A stretch of 64,000 nucleotides of DNA from Streptomyces sp. NBC_01351 (GTDB taxonomy: Bacteria; Actinomycetota; Actinomycetes; Streptomycetales; Streptomycetaceae), in the NCBI RefSeq assembly GCF_036237315.1, contig NZ_CP108356.1, forward strand, positions 806,001-870,000, in the 5' to 3' direction. Positions 9,418 to 17,865 of the stretch are shown here, one piece after another; the stretch's first letter is position 1, and every line of letters starts with the position of its first letter. Under the pieces are notes generated by a model. That model was not told where the DNA came from. It saw only the letters and a program-made list of their open reading frames with translations, and ran no database searches. The position numbers were made by a program, and so were the translations under genes.

Positions 9418-11796
9418 TCAGGAGGCGGTGGGCACGGCATCCGAGAGGGAGAGGGTGTGGATGCGGTCGGGGGCGCCGGGCCTGGCGTAGTACCAGCCCT
9501 GGGCGGTGTCGCAGCCGAGGGCGCGCAGCTGGGCGGCCTGGGCTCCGGTCTCCACGCCCTCCACGGTCACGGCGAGTTCGAGACTGTGGGCGAGGGCGAC
9601 GATCCCCTCCACGATCTTGACGTCCACCGGGTTGGCGGGGCTCTGCTGCATCCCCTTCGTGAACGACCGGTCCAGTTTCAGGACGCTGACGGGGAGGCGG
9701 CGCAGATTGGCCAGGTTCGAGTAGCCGGTGCCGAAGTCGTCGAGCGCGATGTCCACGCCCAGGGCGGCCAGCCGGCGCAGCGGTTCCAGGAGTTCGTCGT
9801 CGGCTCCTATCAGGGCCGATTCGGTCACCTCCAGGCACAGGGAGCCCGGAGCGAGGCCGGACTTCTCCAGCACCGCCACGGTGTCGGCGACCAGCCCGGG
9901 GTGGTGCAGCTGCGTGGGCGAGAGGTTGACGTTGATCCGCAGGGACGCTCCGCCGCGCTGGCACTGCCAGTTGCGGGCCTGGCGGACGGACTCCTCCAGG
10001 ACCCAGCGGCCGAGCGGCACGATCAGCCCGGTCCGTTCGGCGAGGGGGATGAAGCGGTCCGGGCCCAGCACCCCGTACTGCGGGTGCGACCAGCGCACCA
10101 GCGCCTCGGCCCCGTGCACGCTGCCGTCGCGCATGTGCACCAGCGGCTGGTACTCGATGAAGAACTCCCCGCGCTCCAGCGCCGCGGGCAGTGCGTTGGT
10201 CAGACCGTGCCGGGTGATGGCGCGGGCGTCGGCCTCCGCGTCGGCGAACTCGAAGCGGTTGCCGCCGGCCGCCTTGGCCCGGTACATGGTGATGTCGGCG
10301 CTGCGCAGCACCTCCGCCGGGGTGCGCTCCTTGACGCTGCCCTCGACGATGCCGATGCTGCCCCGGACGGTCAGCTCGCGGCCCTCCAGCCGGATCGGCG
10401 TGGACAGGGCGGACAGGATCCGGACCGCGAGGTCGGTCACCTTCTGCCCGGTGTCACCGCCGGTGGTCAGGGCGACGAACTCGTCGCCGCCGAGCCGTGC
10501 GACGACCTCGCCGGGGCCGGTCGCGCAGCTCTGCAGCCGGTCGGCGACCTCCACCAGCAGCCGGTCCCCCGCCGAGTGGCCGAGGCTGTCGTTGACCGCC
10601 TTGAAGCCGTCCAGGTCCAGGTAGCACAGGCCGAAGTGGTCGCCGCCGGAGCCGCTCAGCGCCTTCTCCAGCCGCTCGAAGAACAGCGTCCGGTTGGGCA
10701 GGCCGGTCAGGGCATCGTGGGTGGCCTCGTAGCGCAGGCGCAGGTTCAGCAGCCGGCGTTCGGTGGTGTCCTCCATCAGCGCCAGCTGATACTGCGGCTC
10801 CCCGGCGGCGTCGCGCAGCAGCGACACCGTCAGGTTCGTCCACAGCACCGTGCCGTCGTGCCGGTAGTACGGCTTCTCGACGCGGAAGTTCTCGCGCTCG
10901 CCGCGGACCAGCTCGCCGTGCATCCGCCAGACGTGCGGGGTGTCGTCGGGGTGGCCCCACTCGCTGACCTTGCGGCCCCGGACGTGTCCCTCCAGGCCGC
11001 CGAACATCTGCAGCAGCGCGTCGTTGACCTCCAGGATGTTCCCGTCCAGGTCGGCGATGCCGATGCCGACGGCCGCCCCCTCGAAGACCGCCCGGAAGCG
11101 CGCCTCACTCGCGTGCAGGGCCTGCTGCGCGTCGGTGCGCGCGGTCAGCGCGGAGCGGGCGATGGCCTCCTGCTCCTTGAGGGTGCGCTCGCGCAGGGCG
11201 CGGGCGAATCCCGCCGCCACCCCGTGCTGGAGCCGGGCGCAGCGGGACCGGTACTCCTCGGTGGAGCCGCCGGGTCCGCCGGCGGCCCCGCAATAGAGCA
11301 CCAGGTAGGACTCGATGACGCCGAGGGTGCCTGCCAGGGCTTCCGGGTCGGTGCAATGCACGGCGACCAGTTCGGCCCCCACGCGCTGAGCCGGGGAGGC
11401 GTCGAAGGGGCGGGCGTGCAGGGCCTCGGTGAGGGTGCGGGTGAGCGGGAGGAGGTGCCGTTCGAACTCGGGACGGGTCAGCGAGGTCGCGGTGACCGGA
11501 AAGATCGCCCGTCCCCAGATGGTCGCGAAGCGGCCGATCCGGTCCTCCAGCCCGCCCTTCGGCGAGGCCTCGGCGGCGGCCGGACCCAGGGGTGCCGGTC
11601 CCGGGGAGGCCGGTCCCGGGGAGGCCGGTCCCGCGGCAGCCGTTCGCGCGGGACCCGCTTCGGACGCGGCTGCCGGAGGCCGGCCCGTCCCGGACGCGGG
11701 CAGCCCGGACGCGGGGGCCCCGGAGGCGGGGACCTGCGCGCCCGTCGGCTGTACGCCCGACCGCTGTGCGCCCGACGTCTGTACGGGGAGTCTCAC
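9418..11796 (-). CDS. rmdA: PAS-GGDEF-EAL c-di-GMP turnover protein
   Basis: 792 residues: an Ala/Pro/Gly-rich N-terminal 80 residues, a conserved region (RFATIWGRAIFPVTATSLTR), a PAS domain near 225-345 (ARFRAVFEGAAVGIGIADLDG), GGDEF near 350-515 with intact RLGGDEF, and EAL near 530-780 with GAEALVRW, NVNLSPTQL, EVTES, DDFGTGYS, KLDRSF and VEGVET. No RxxD product-inhibition site is seen five residues before GGDEF. Both synthesis and hydrolysis of c-di-GMP look possible. Domain order and position next to the sdh operon match S. coelicolor RmdA, which acts in the morphological transition. The GTG start overlaps the upstream methyltransferase stop (GTGA). Confidence 0.88.
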   Translation of the reverse strand: MRLPVQTSGAQRSGVQPTGAQVPASGAPASGLPASGTGRPPAAASEAGPARTAAAGPASPGPASPGPAPLGPAAAEASPKGGLEDRIGRFATIWGRAIFPVTATSLTRPEFERHLLPLTRTLTEALHARPFDASPAQRVGAELVAVHCTDPEALAGTLGVIESYLVLYCGAAGGPGGSTEEYRSRCARLQHGVAAGFARALRERTLKEQEAIARSALTARTDAQQALHASEARFRAVFEGAAVGIGIADLDGNILEVNDALLQMFGGLEGHVRGRKVSEWGHPDDTPHVWRMHGELVRGERENFRVEKPYYRHDGTVLWTNLTVSLLRDAAGEPQYQLALMEDTTERRLLNLRLRYEATHDALTGLPNRTLFFERLEKALSGSGGDHFGLCYLDLDGFKAVNDSLGHSAGDRLLVEVADRLQSCATGPGEVVARLGGDEFVALTTGGDTGQKVTDLAVRILSALSTPIRLEGRELTVRGSIGIVEGSVKERTPAEVLRSADITMYRAKAAGGNRFEFADAEADARAITRHGLTNALPAALERGEFFIEYQPLVHMRDGSVHGAEALVRWSHPQYGVLGPDRFIPLAERTGLIVPLGRWVLEESVRQARNWQCQRGGASLRINVNLSPTQLHHPGLVADTVAVLEKSGLAPGSLCLEVTESALIGADDELLEPLRRLAALGVDIALDDFGTGYSNLANLRRLPVSVLKLDRSFTKGMQQSPANPVDVKIVEGIVALAHSLELAVTVEGVETGAQAAQLRALGCDTAQGWYYARPGAPDRIHTLSLSDAVPTAS

Positions 11797-12623
11797 GCCT
11801 TGCGCCCCACGCCGCCGTACCCCGAGAAGGCGTACGGGTCCTCGGGCACCTCGCCCTCCGCGTCGCCCTCGGAACGGTCCGGTCGCCAGTCGGGCATGGA
11901 GACCAGGCCGGGTTCCACCATCTCGAACCCGTCGAAGAAGCCGCGGATCCGCTCCCCGCTGCGCATGACGAGCGGGTTGCGGATGTCGCGGTAGACACCG
12001 ACGGCTCCGCCCGCGACCTCCTCCCCGACCGGGATCCCCTCGAACGAGGCGTGCGTGAGGATCAACATGCTGCCGGGGGCCAGCACGTCGCGCAGTTCGG
12101 CCACGGCGTCGTAAGGGTCGTCCGAGTCCTCCAGGAAGTGCAGGACGGCGACGAGGAGCAACGTCACGGGCTTGTCGAAGTCGAGCAGCCGGGCGACCTC
12201 GGGGGCGGCCAGGATGTCCTTCGGCTTGCGCAGGTCGGCGGCGACGACACCGGTCTGCTCGTCGTCCCCGAGGACGGCCCGGCTGTGCGCGACGGCCACC
12301 GGGTCGTGGTCCACATAGACCACGCGCGCCTCCGGGGTGGCGGCCCTGGCGATCTCGTGGACATTGCCGAAGGTGGGGATGCCGGAGCCGATGTCGAGGA
12401 ACTGGGTGACGCCCTCGGCCACGGCGTGGCGGACGGTGCGGCGCATGAATGCCCGGTTGGCCTGCATGATCTTGGGCAGGCCCGGGATGAATTCCATCGC
12501 CCGACGGGCCGCCTCGCGGTCGACCTCGAAATTGTGGGAGCCGCCCAGGTAGTAATCGTAGATGCGGGACACGCTCGGCACCGATATGTCGATGCCTGGC
12601 GGGGCCCAGGCGGGGCGCTCCAT
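11793..12623 (-). CDS. SAM-dependent methyltransferase, DUF574 family
   Basis: 276 residues from ATG 12623, which has GGAG about 6 nt upstream. It shows the DUF574 (Methyltransf_19) pattern common in Streptomyces: SVSRIYDYYLGGSHNFEVDR at the start, a SAM-binding FLDIGSGIPTFGNVHEIA, VYVDHDPVAVAHSRA, and VLHFLEDSDDPYDAV. Substrate unknown. It overlaps rmdA by four bases, so the two are made together, which ties an uncharacterised methyltransferase to c-di-GMP signalling. An in-frame ATG 93 bases upstream lacks a ribosome-binding site. Confidence 0.88.
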   Translation of the reverse strand: MERPAWAPPGIDISVPSVSRIYDYYLGGSHNFEVDREAARRAMEFIPGLPKIMQANRAFMRRTVRHAVAEGVTQFLDIGSGIPTFGNVHEIARAATPEARVVYVDHDPVAVAHSRAVLGDDEQTGVVAADLRKPKDILAAPEVARLLDFDKPVTLLLVAVLHFLEDSDDPYDAVAELRDVLAPGSMLILTHASFEGIPVGEEVAGGAVGVYRDIRNPLVMRSGERIRGFFDGFEMVEPGLVSMPDWRPDRSEGDAEGEVPEDPYAFSGYGGVGRKA

Positions 12624-12939
12624 CGGGGTCTCCAAGCCTTGTTCCGCAGCGGCCCCTCCGGGGACCGGACTCTGTCCGAGCCGAATGTACTGATCATTAG
12701 CCAACAGGGCGAGCAAAAGCGGAAATTGGCGGTCCGTTGTTCGTCACACACCAAAGTCACGTGCCGGACCCCGCACACCCAATGATCGTTACCGACAAAT
12801 CCCCTATGGGAATTGACTGGTCCGTGATCCGAACCGGTCGACGATTGGCTCAAACCTCCTGGGTCGATGCTCCACCCGTTCAGGCGAACCGACCCCCGCG
12901 CCCGGCGTACGAGGGCGCGCTCGGCCCCATGATCCCCGG
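12624..12939. other. 316-bp divergent intergenic region
   Basis: Separates the methyltransferase-rmdA operon (minus) from the secreted Pro/His-rich gene (plus). It is visibly less GC-rich than its neighbours, especially 12690-12860, which suits a double promoter region. Two AGCCAA-type half-sites lie in opposite orientation (TTAGCCAAC near 12700; ATTGGCTCA near 12844). No small gene was supported. Confidence 0.4.
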
Positions 12940-13665
12940 GTGAACAAAGCCTTAGCCAGGCGTCTGCTGACGGTCCCGGTACTGCTGTGGGCGGCGCTGT
13001 CCTGCGCCTCCTTCACGCCCGCCGTGGCTGATAGCCGCGCCTACGCGACGACCGGCGACGGCTCCGCCGCGGGCGTCACCACGGCAGTCGCGGTTGCCGG
13101 TGGCGGCGGCCGCGGAGGCGGCGCGGGTGGCGGACATCACGGTCACCGGCGTGGCGACCGGCGCAGTGACCAGCATGGCGACCACCACGGCCGGGGACAC
13201 GACAAGGGTCACGGCCGGGGACACGGCAAGGGCCACCACGGCGGGCACCCCTGCCCACCGCCGCCGCCCCCTCCGTGTCCGCCCAAGCCGACCCCGCCCC
13301 CACCACCCAAGCCGACGCCGAAGCCCACGCCGCCGAAGCCCGCCCCGACGCCCCCGCCCAAGCCGACCCCTCCGCCGGCCGTGCCCGCACCACCGCCGCC
13401 TCCGCCGCCCAAGCCGGCGCCCGCTCCCGAACCCGTACCGGAGCAGCCGGCGCCGAAGCCGGTCCGCACCCAGCCGGCCCCGCCCCCGCCGCCGCCACCT
13501 CCTGTGGTCGAGGCGCCCGTGCCCGTCGTGGCGAAACCGGTGGCCCGCCCGGCGTACCGCGCGCCCGCCCGCAAACCGGAGGAGCACCACGTCTCACCGG
13601 TCACCTTCACGCTGATGACCGCGGCTCCCGCGGTGCTCGCGATCGTCGCGCTGCGCCCCCGCTAG
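12940..13665 (+). CDS. Secreted His/Gly- and Pro-rich protein
   Basis: 241 residues from a GTG start. A signal peptide (about 1-31, LLTVPVLLWAALSCASFTPAVADS) is followed by a Gly/His-rich stretch (HGHRRGDRRSDQHGDHHGRGHDKGHGRGH) that could bind metal, then about 90 residues dominated by PKPTPPP-type repeats and a final hydrophobic segment (VTFTLMTAAPAVLAIVALRPR) that may anchor it in the membrane. No enzymatic domain is seen. A wall-spanning spacer or surface protein is plausible. The ribosome-binding site is weak, so the exact start is uncertain. Confidence 0.65.
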   Translation: MNKALARRLLTVPVLLWAALSCASFTPAVADSRAYATTGDGSAAGVTTAVAVAGGGGRGGGAGGGHHGHRRGDRRSDQHGDHHGRGHDKGHGRGHGKGHHGGHPCPPPPPPPCPPKPTPPPPPKPTPKPTPPKPAPTPPPKPTPPPAVPAPPPPPPPKPAPAPEPVPEQPAPKPVRTQPAPPPPPPPPVVEAPVPVVAKPVARPAYRAPARKPEEHHVSPVTFTLMTAAPAVLAIVALRPR

Positions 13666-13702
13666 CCCGGGACCAAAGACCAAAGACCACTCGGGAGTCA
13701 TC

Positions 13703-14473
13703 TTGTCGGAATGGCTCGTCCTGTCCATCGCGATGGCATCGGCCTGTGCCGTGGTGCTGTCCATCACCTTCTTCAACCACCGCAGGATCGGCGACGACGA
13801 CGATCCGAACGAGACCCCGGACGTCATCGAGTACATGACGATGATGATCGGGGTGATCTACGCGATCGTCCTGGGCCTGGCGATCGCCGGCGTCTGGGAG
13901 GCCCGTGGGGCCGCCCAGGAGTACGTGCGCCAGGAAGCCCAGGCCCTGCACGAGATCAGCGTCCGCTCCGAGGTCTATCCCGCCGAGGTGCGCAAGAAGA
14001 TCCGCTCCGACGTCGACGCGTACGTGACCTACGTGGTCGAAACGGAGTGGAAGGCGATGGCCGACCGCGGCGAGATCACCGACCGCGGCGCGGAGTTGCT
14101 GGAACGTATCCGCCGGGACGTCACCGACTACGAGCCGCAGACCGACCACGAGGGGCAGGCCTACCAGCCGCTGGTCGACCAGGTCGCGGTGGCCGACGAC
14201 GCCCGCAGCGCCCGCGGGGCGAGCGCCGGGGCGACCATGCCGGGGGTGGTGTGGTTCGGGCTGATCGCGGGAGCCCTGGTGACGGTGGGGCTGATCTTCA
14301 CCCTGCAGATCCGGCGCTCGTTCCGCGAGCTGCTGCTGGCGGGCCTGTTCAGCGCGCTCATCGCCTTCCTGCTCTTCCTCATCTGGGACTTCGACGCGCC
14401 CTTCGGGCGGGGCATCTCGGCGACCGCCGAGCCCTTCCTCGCCCAGTTCGCCCACCTGGAGCTGGGCGACTGA
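13703..14473 (+). CDS. DUF4239-like (bestrophin-like) membrane protein
   Basis: 256 residues from TTG at 13703, with GGGAG spaced correctly upstream. Two N-terminal membrane segments (WLVLSIAMASACAVVLSITFF; MMIGVIYAIVLGLAIAGVWEA), a charged cytoplasmic domain with EAQALHEISVRSEVYP, and two C-terminal segments (VVWFGLIAGALVTVGLIFTL; LLAGLFSALIAFLLFLIW) give the pattern of DUF4239 proteins, distantly like bestrophin channels. It follows the Pro-rich secreted gene by 37 bases and may be co-transcribed. Function unknown; an ion-channel role is only suggested by the family. Confidence 0.75.
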   Translation: MSEWLVLSIAMASACAVVLSITFFNHRRIGDDDDPNETPDVIEYMTMMIGVIYAIVLGLAIAGVWEARGAAQEYVRQEAQALHEISVRSEVYPAEVRKKIRSDVDAYVTYVVETEWKAMADRGEITDRGAELLERIRRDVTDYEPQTDHEGQAYQPLVDQVAVADDARSARGASAGATMPGVVWFGLIAGALVTVGLIFTLQIRRSFRELLLAGLFSALIAFLLFLIWDFDAPFGRGISATAEPFLAQFAHLELGD

Positions 14474-14675
14474 GGGCCCGCGTGAACCCCTTTCCCCACC
14501 CTCAAACCGGGGACGGGCCCACCGTCCCCGGTTCGGCCTACACCCATGCCCCATTCGCCCGTTCCTGATCGCGGGTCGCCGCGCCCGGACCTAGCGTGTC
14601 GAACATCGAGGCGCACGACCCCCCACGTGCGGAAACCGTTCCGCGGCTGCTCCTCGGGGATCCGGAGAATCAACC

Positions 14676-15236
14676 ATGGGTGCGATACGTACCTCCGCCA
14701 CAGCCCTGCTGAGCGCCGGCGCCATGGGCGCCGTACTCGCGCTCGGCACACTCGGCGCGCCCGCCGCCACCGCGGCCGGGGCCCGGCAAACCTCGTTCGG
14801 CTTCGCCATCACCCCGTCGACGGTCGCCCCGGGCGGCCAGGTGGTGCTCTCGGTCACCGGCTGCAACGCCGCCTACGCCACCGCCTCGTCCGGGGTCTTC
14901 GACACCGTGAGCATCGCGCGCGGTCAGACTGCCCGGGTCACCGTGGACCGGGACGCCCGGCCCGGGGCCCTGTACTCCGTCTCCTTCACCTGCAACGGCG
15001 AGACGGGCTCGGCCGATCTGACGATCGCCGGCGGTACGACCAGACCCACCACCAGTTCCACGAGGACCGCGACCAGTTCGCCCCGCGGTGTCGTCGGCGC
15101 CGTCCGAGGCGGCCTCGGCGGCAGTGTGGCCGGCATGGATGCCGTGGAACTCGGCGCGGGAGCGGGCCTGCTGCTCGCCGCCGTCGGCGGTACGGCCTTC
15201 GCCCTGCGCCGCCGCGGCTCCGGCCGCGGCCATTGA
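14676..15236 (+). CDS. Secreted, C-terminally anchored Cys-pair protein (copy 1)
   Basis: 186 residues. Signal peptide ending in TAAG near residue 35; a beta-rich domain with one Cys pair (VTGCNAAY ... SFTCNGETG) about 50 residues apart; a Ser/Thr/Arg linker; then GGLGGSVAGMD, a hydrophobic helix (GAGAGLLLAAVGGTAFAL) and an RRRGSGRGH tail, the architecture of a wall- or membrane-anchored protein. No LPxTG is present. It is a paralogue of the convergent gene ending at 15338, and a class F sortase lies 1 kb away. Function unknown. Confidence 0.75.
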   Translation: MGAIRTSATALLSAGAMGAVLALGTLGAPAATAAGARQTSFGFAITPSTVAPGGQVVLSVTGCNAAYATASSGVFDTVSIARGQTARVTVDRDARPGALYSVSFTCNGETGSADLTIAGGTTRPTTSSTRTATSSPRGVVGAVRGGLGGSVAGMDAVELGAGAGLLLAAVGGTAFALRRRGSGRGH

Positions 15237-15261
15237 AGGCCGCGGTCATTCAGCAACCCCT

Positions 15262-15317
15262 CCCCATCGCCGGTCGCCCCGGGTCCTGGCCTGGACCCGG
15301 GGCGACCGGCGATGGGG
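15262..15317. terminator. Bidirectional terminator, 25-bp perfect stem
   Basis: Left arm 15262-15286 and right arm 15293-15317 are perfect reverse complements around a 6-nt loop (TGGCCT). It sits between two convergent genes (ends at 15236 and 15338) and can serve both. No T-run follows, as is usual in this genus. The stem is unusually long for a terminator. Confidence 0.85.
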
Positions 15318-15337
15318 ACGACCGGGGAGGTGACCGG

Positions 15338-15841
15338 TCAGACCCGGCCGCGGACCGAGGGACGGCGGCGGCGCAGCACGTGCGCGCCGGCCCCGAGGGC
15401 GGCGGCGCCGACGAGGCCCGCACCGATGGCGGTCTCGACGGTCGACGGTCCGATGGAGCCGCCGATGCCGCCCTGCGCGGGCCGTCCGTCGAGGATCCTG
15501 AATCGGGCCGTGGCGACCAGGCTGCTGTCGTTGCACTTGACCGACAGCGTGTGGGTGCCCGGCGAGGCGTGGTTGAAGATCCGGACGGTGGCGAAACCGA
15601 TCGAACCTGCGGACAGGTTGGCCGGGGGAAAGTTCCCGTGCGAGGTGACGGTGCCGCCTCGGTCGCATCCCGAGGCGCTCACCTGCATCGTGGCCCCCTG
15701 GTGCACGGCGTACGGGTTGACCGAGATGTTGCTGGGGCCGCCGTTCCCACCCATCGGGGTGTTAGCAGAGGCGAACGGGACACTGAGGCCGATCGCGGCG
15801 CAGGCTGCCGCCGTCACGGTGAGAGCGCGGAAAACACGCAT
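15338..15841 (-). CDS. Secreted, C-terminally anchored Cys-pair protein (copy 2)
   Basis: 167 residues from ATG 15841, with a strong GGAGG ribosome-binding site. Signal peptide (VFRALTVTAAACAAIGLSVPFASA), a domain with the same pattern as the convergent paralogue (NPYAVHQGATMQVSASGCDRGG ... LSVKCNDSS), then GGIGGSIGPS, a hydrophobic helix (GAGLVGAAALGAGAHVL) and RRRRPSVRGRV. The shared GG[LI]GGS[VI] before the hydrophobic helix in both paralogues is notable. Probably displayed at the surface; function unknown. Confidence 0.75.
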   Translation of the reverse strand: MRVFRALTVTAAACAAIGLSVPFASANTPMGGNGGPSNISVNPYAVHQGATMQVSASGCDRGGTVTSHGNFPPANLSAGSIGFATVRIFNHASPGTHTLSVKCNDSSLVATARFRILDGRPAQGGIGGSIGPSTVETAIGAGLVGAAALGAGAHVLRRRRPSVRGRV

Positions 15842-16204
15842 GGTGGAACCTCCAGCGGGAAGCGCCCCGGAGCGTCGGCCCCGGATGATCGACGAGAACG
15901 CCTCCCTGATCGAACCCTCGGGGCGACCCGCAATCTCCGCATTTCCGCCTTTGGGCCGCCCGGTTGAGCGACACGCCGAAGCGCGGGCGGCGGAGCTGAC
16001 GGATCCGCAGGTCACGACCCGTCAGGCATTTATGTGACGATTACCTGGATGGGCGCACCCCTTCCGGCCCCTTCCGGCTTCCGCCACCCGTTCGCCCCTC
16101 CCCTCTCGCCGTCCTGCCGACGCAGCCTTAGCGTGCGTGAAGTAGGGCGTACAGGGGTGGGACAGGATCGCGGGTCGGGACCCCCGCGTCGGGAAGGGAG
16201 AACG

Positions 16205-16867
16205 ATGGGCGAGGACGAGACCGGGCAGTCACGCAAACGCTCACCGTGGGGCGCGATCGCGCTGGTCATGCTCACCGGCCTCGCCATGGTGAGGAACGGT
16301 GTGGACATGGGCGACGGGCCGCCCCAGCCCACCGCGGCCTCTGCCGTCGCGGTGACGGCCGATCAGCTGCCGGCGAACCCGCCGACGCCTCCGGCGGACC
16401 TGGAGGTGCTGGAGCACTCGTCGGTGCAGCGCATCCGGATTCCCACGATCAACGTGGACGCGCCGGTGATGACGGTCGGGCTGGACGCGGAGGGCTGGAT
16501 CGACGCCCCGCCGCCGCAGGACCGCAACCTGGCCGGCTGGTACCTCAACGGGATCTCGCCGGGGCAGCGCGGCTCTGCGGTGGTCGTGGGCCACGTGGAC
16601 AACGCGCAGGGCCCGGCGGTGTTCTACGGGCTGGGCTCGGTCAAGCCGGGCAACCACGTCGAGGTGGAGCGCTACGACGGCCGCACCGCGGTGTTCGAGG
16701 TGTACGGGGTGGAGGTGTTCTCCAAGGACGCCTTCCCCGGAGCCCGGGTGTACGGGGACACCGGGCACGCGGAGCTCCGGGTGATCACGTGCGGCGGCGC
16801 CTACTCCAAGGCGGGGGGCTACGACGGCAACGTGGTCGTGTTCGCCCGCATGGTGGAGACCCGCTGA
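16205..16867 (+). CDS. Class F sortase
   Basis: 220 residues from ATG 16205 after a good GGGAG. An N-terminal membrane anchor (WGAIALVMLTGLAMV), a Pro-rich linker, then the sortase fold: RIRIPTINVDAPVMTVG, catalytic His in VVVGHVDNAQGPAVFYGL, catalytic Cys in LRVITCGGAYS. This is the class F pattern of actinobacteria. It would cleave and attach surface proteins; the two anchored paralogues next door are the obvious candidate substrates, although neither has LPxTG. That link is inferred from position. Confidence 0.9.
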   Translation: MGEDETGQSRKRSPWGAIALVMLTGLAMVRNGVDMGDGPPQPTAASAVAVTADQLPANPPTPPADLEVLEHSSVQRIRIPTINVDAPVMTVGLDAEGWIDAPPPQDRNLAGWYLNGISPGQRGSAVVVGHVDNAQGPAVFYGLGSVKPGNHVEVERYDGRTAVFEVYGVEVFSKDAFPGARVYGDTGHAELRVITCGGAYSKAGGYDGNVVVFARMVETR

Positions 16868-16873
16868 CCTCGG

Positions 16874-16914
16874 GCCGGCACTGCCGCCCGGCTCAACGGG
16901 GCGGCAGTGCCGGC
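16874..16914. terminator. Bidirectional terminator between sortase and deacetylase genes
   Basis: Perfect 16-bp stem (arms 16874-16889 and 16899-16914, 9-nt loop) lying just after the sortase stop and over the stop codon of the convergent deacetylase gene (16893-16895). It can terminate both transcripts. Confidence 0.8.
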
Positions 16915-17795
16915 AGGGTCATCCGGTAGCCCCGGGCGAGCAGTTGAGGCAGGTACGAGTTGATGGCATGGACGCTCTGCGACCGGTTGCCCCCCGCGTC
17001 GTGGGACAGCACGATCACGCCGGGAGCGGCGGCGCCGAGGACGCGGGACACGATGGTCGTGGTCCCGGGTTCCTTCCAGTCCAGGGTGTCCACGGTCCAC
17101 GCGAGCGGCTCCATGCCCAGTTCGGCCCCGATCTCGAAGGCGGCCCGGTTCCACGCCCCGTAGGGCGCCCGGAACCACAGCGGCGGCTCCCCGATCACCT
17201 GCTGGACGACGTCGCTCGTGCGGGCGATCTCGGAGGCGAGGGCGGGCCGGCTGAGCTTGGGGATGAGCGGGTGGGTCCAGGTGTGGTTGCCGATGACGTG
17301 GCCCTCGCCGGCCATCCGGCGCAGCAGGTCCCTGTGCTCGGTGGCCATCTCCCCGCAGACGAAGAACATCGCGCGGACCCCGTACCTGGCGAGGGTGTCG
17401 AGGATGGCCGGGGTGTAGCGGGGGTCGGGGCCGTCGTCGAAGGTCAGCACCATCCCGCTCGACGCGGCTTCGTCGAGCGGGAGCTCCAGGATGGGCCGGG
17501 TGCGTACGGCGGGTTTGGCGGCGGGCGGCCGGGCCGGAACCTCGGCGGTCATGGGGCGCAGCCGGTAGGACTTCTCGGCCAGCTCCCGCGCCCGCATCCC
17601 GGGCGCCCCGGCCGCGGGGTGCGCACCGGGCCCGCCCAGCGGACCGGACCCACCTGACCCACCGGCCCCGGAACCGGCTCCCGGCGCACCCGCGTCCCCG
17701 CTCCGCGTGAGCAGCCCGGAGGCGGCGGCGACTCCGAGGAAGACGGCGGTACGCAGGAGCGCGCGACGCCCTACTGTCGGCTCGTCATTTTTCAT
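16893..17795 (-). CDS. Polysaccharide deacetylase (NodB/CE4 family), exported
   Basis: 300 residues. The N-terminus GRRALLRTAVFLGVAAASGLL looks like a twin-arginine signal, followed by a Gly/Pro/Ala-rich linker. The CE4 motifs are complete: LTFDDGPD (motif 1), NHTWTHP (motif 2), RAPYG (motif 3), VDTLDW (motif 4) and LSHD (motif 5). It should deacetylate an N-acetylated cell-wall or extracellular glycan, with a divalent metal at Asp-His-His. Located in the surface-protein cluster. Confidence 0.92.
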   Translation of the reverse strand: MKNDEPTVGRRALLRTAVFLGVAAASGLLTRSGDAGAPGAGSGAGGSGGSGPLGGPGAHPAAGAPGMRARELAEKSYRLRPMTAEVPARPPAAKPAVRTRPILELPLDEAASSGMVLTFDDGPDPRYTPAILDTLARYGVRAMFFVCGEMATEHRDLLRRMAGEGHVIGNHTWTHPLIPKLSRPALASEIARTSDVVQQVIGEPPLWFRAPYGAWNRAAFEIGAELGMEPLAWTVDTLDWKEPGTTTIVSRVLGAAAPGVIVLSHDAGGNRSQSVHAINSYLPQLLARGYRMTLPALPPR

Positions 17796-17865
17796 TATTA
17801 CTACGTATCAACGACATCGCCGTGGATGTCGAGAGGCGCGGACGCGCCCCCTTCCCCTCACCCGT

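Noticed and set aside
9457..11994. 845-codon plus-strand frame opposite rmdA
   Set aside because: Shadow of the GGDEF/EAL coding strand; no domain.
13239..13520. CRISPR-like or tandem array in the Pro-rich gene
   Set aside because: The repetition comes from Pro/Lys/Thr codons within an intact reading frame; there are no spacers.
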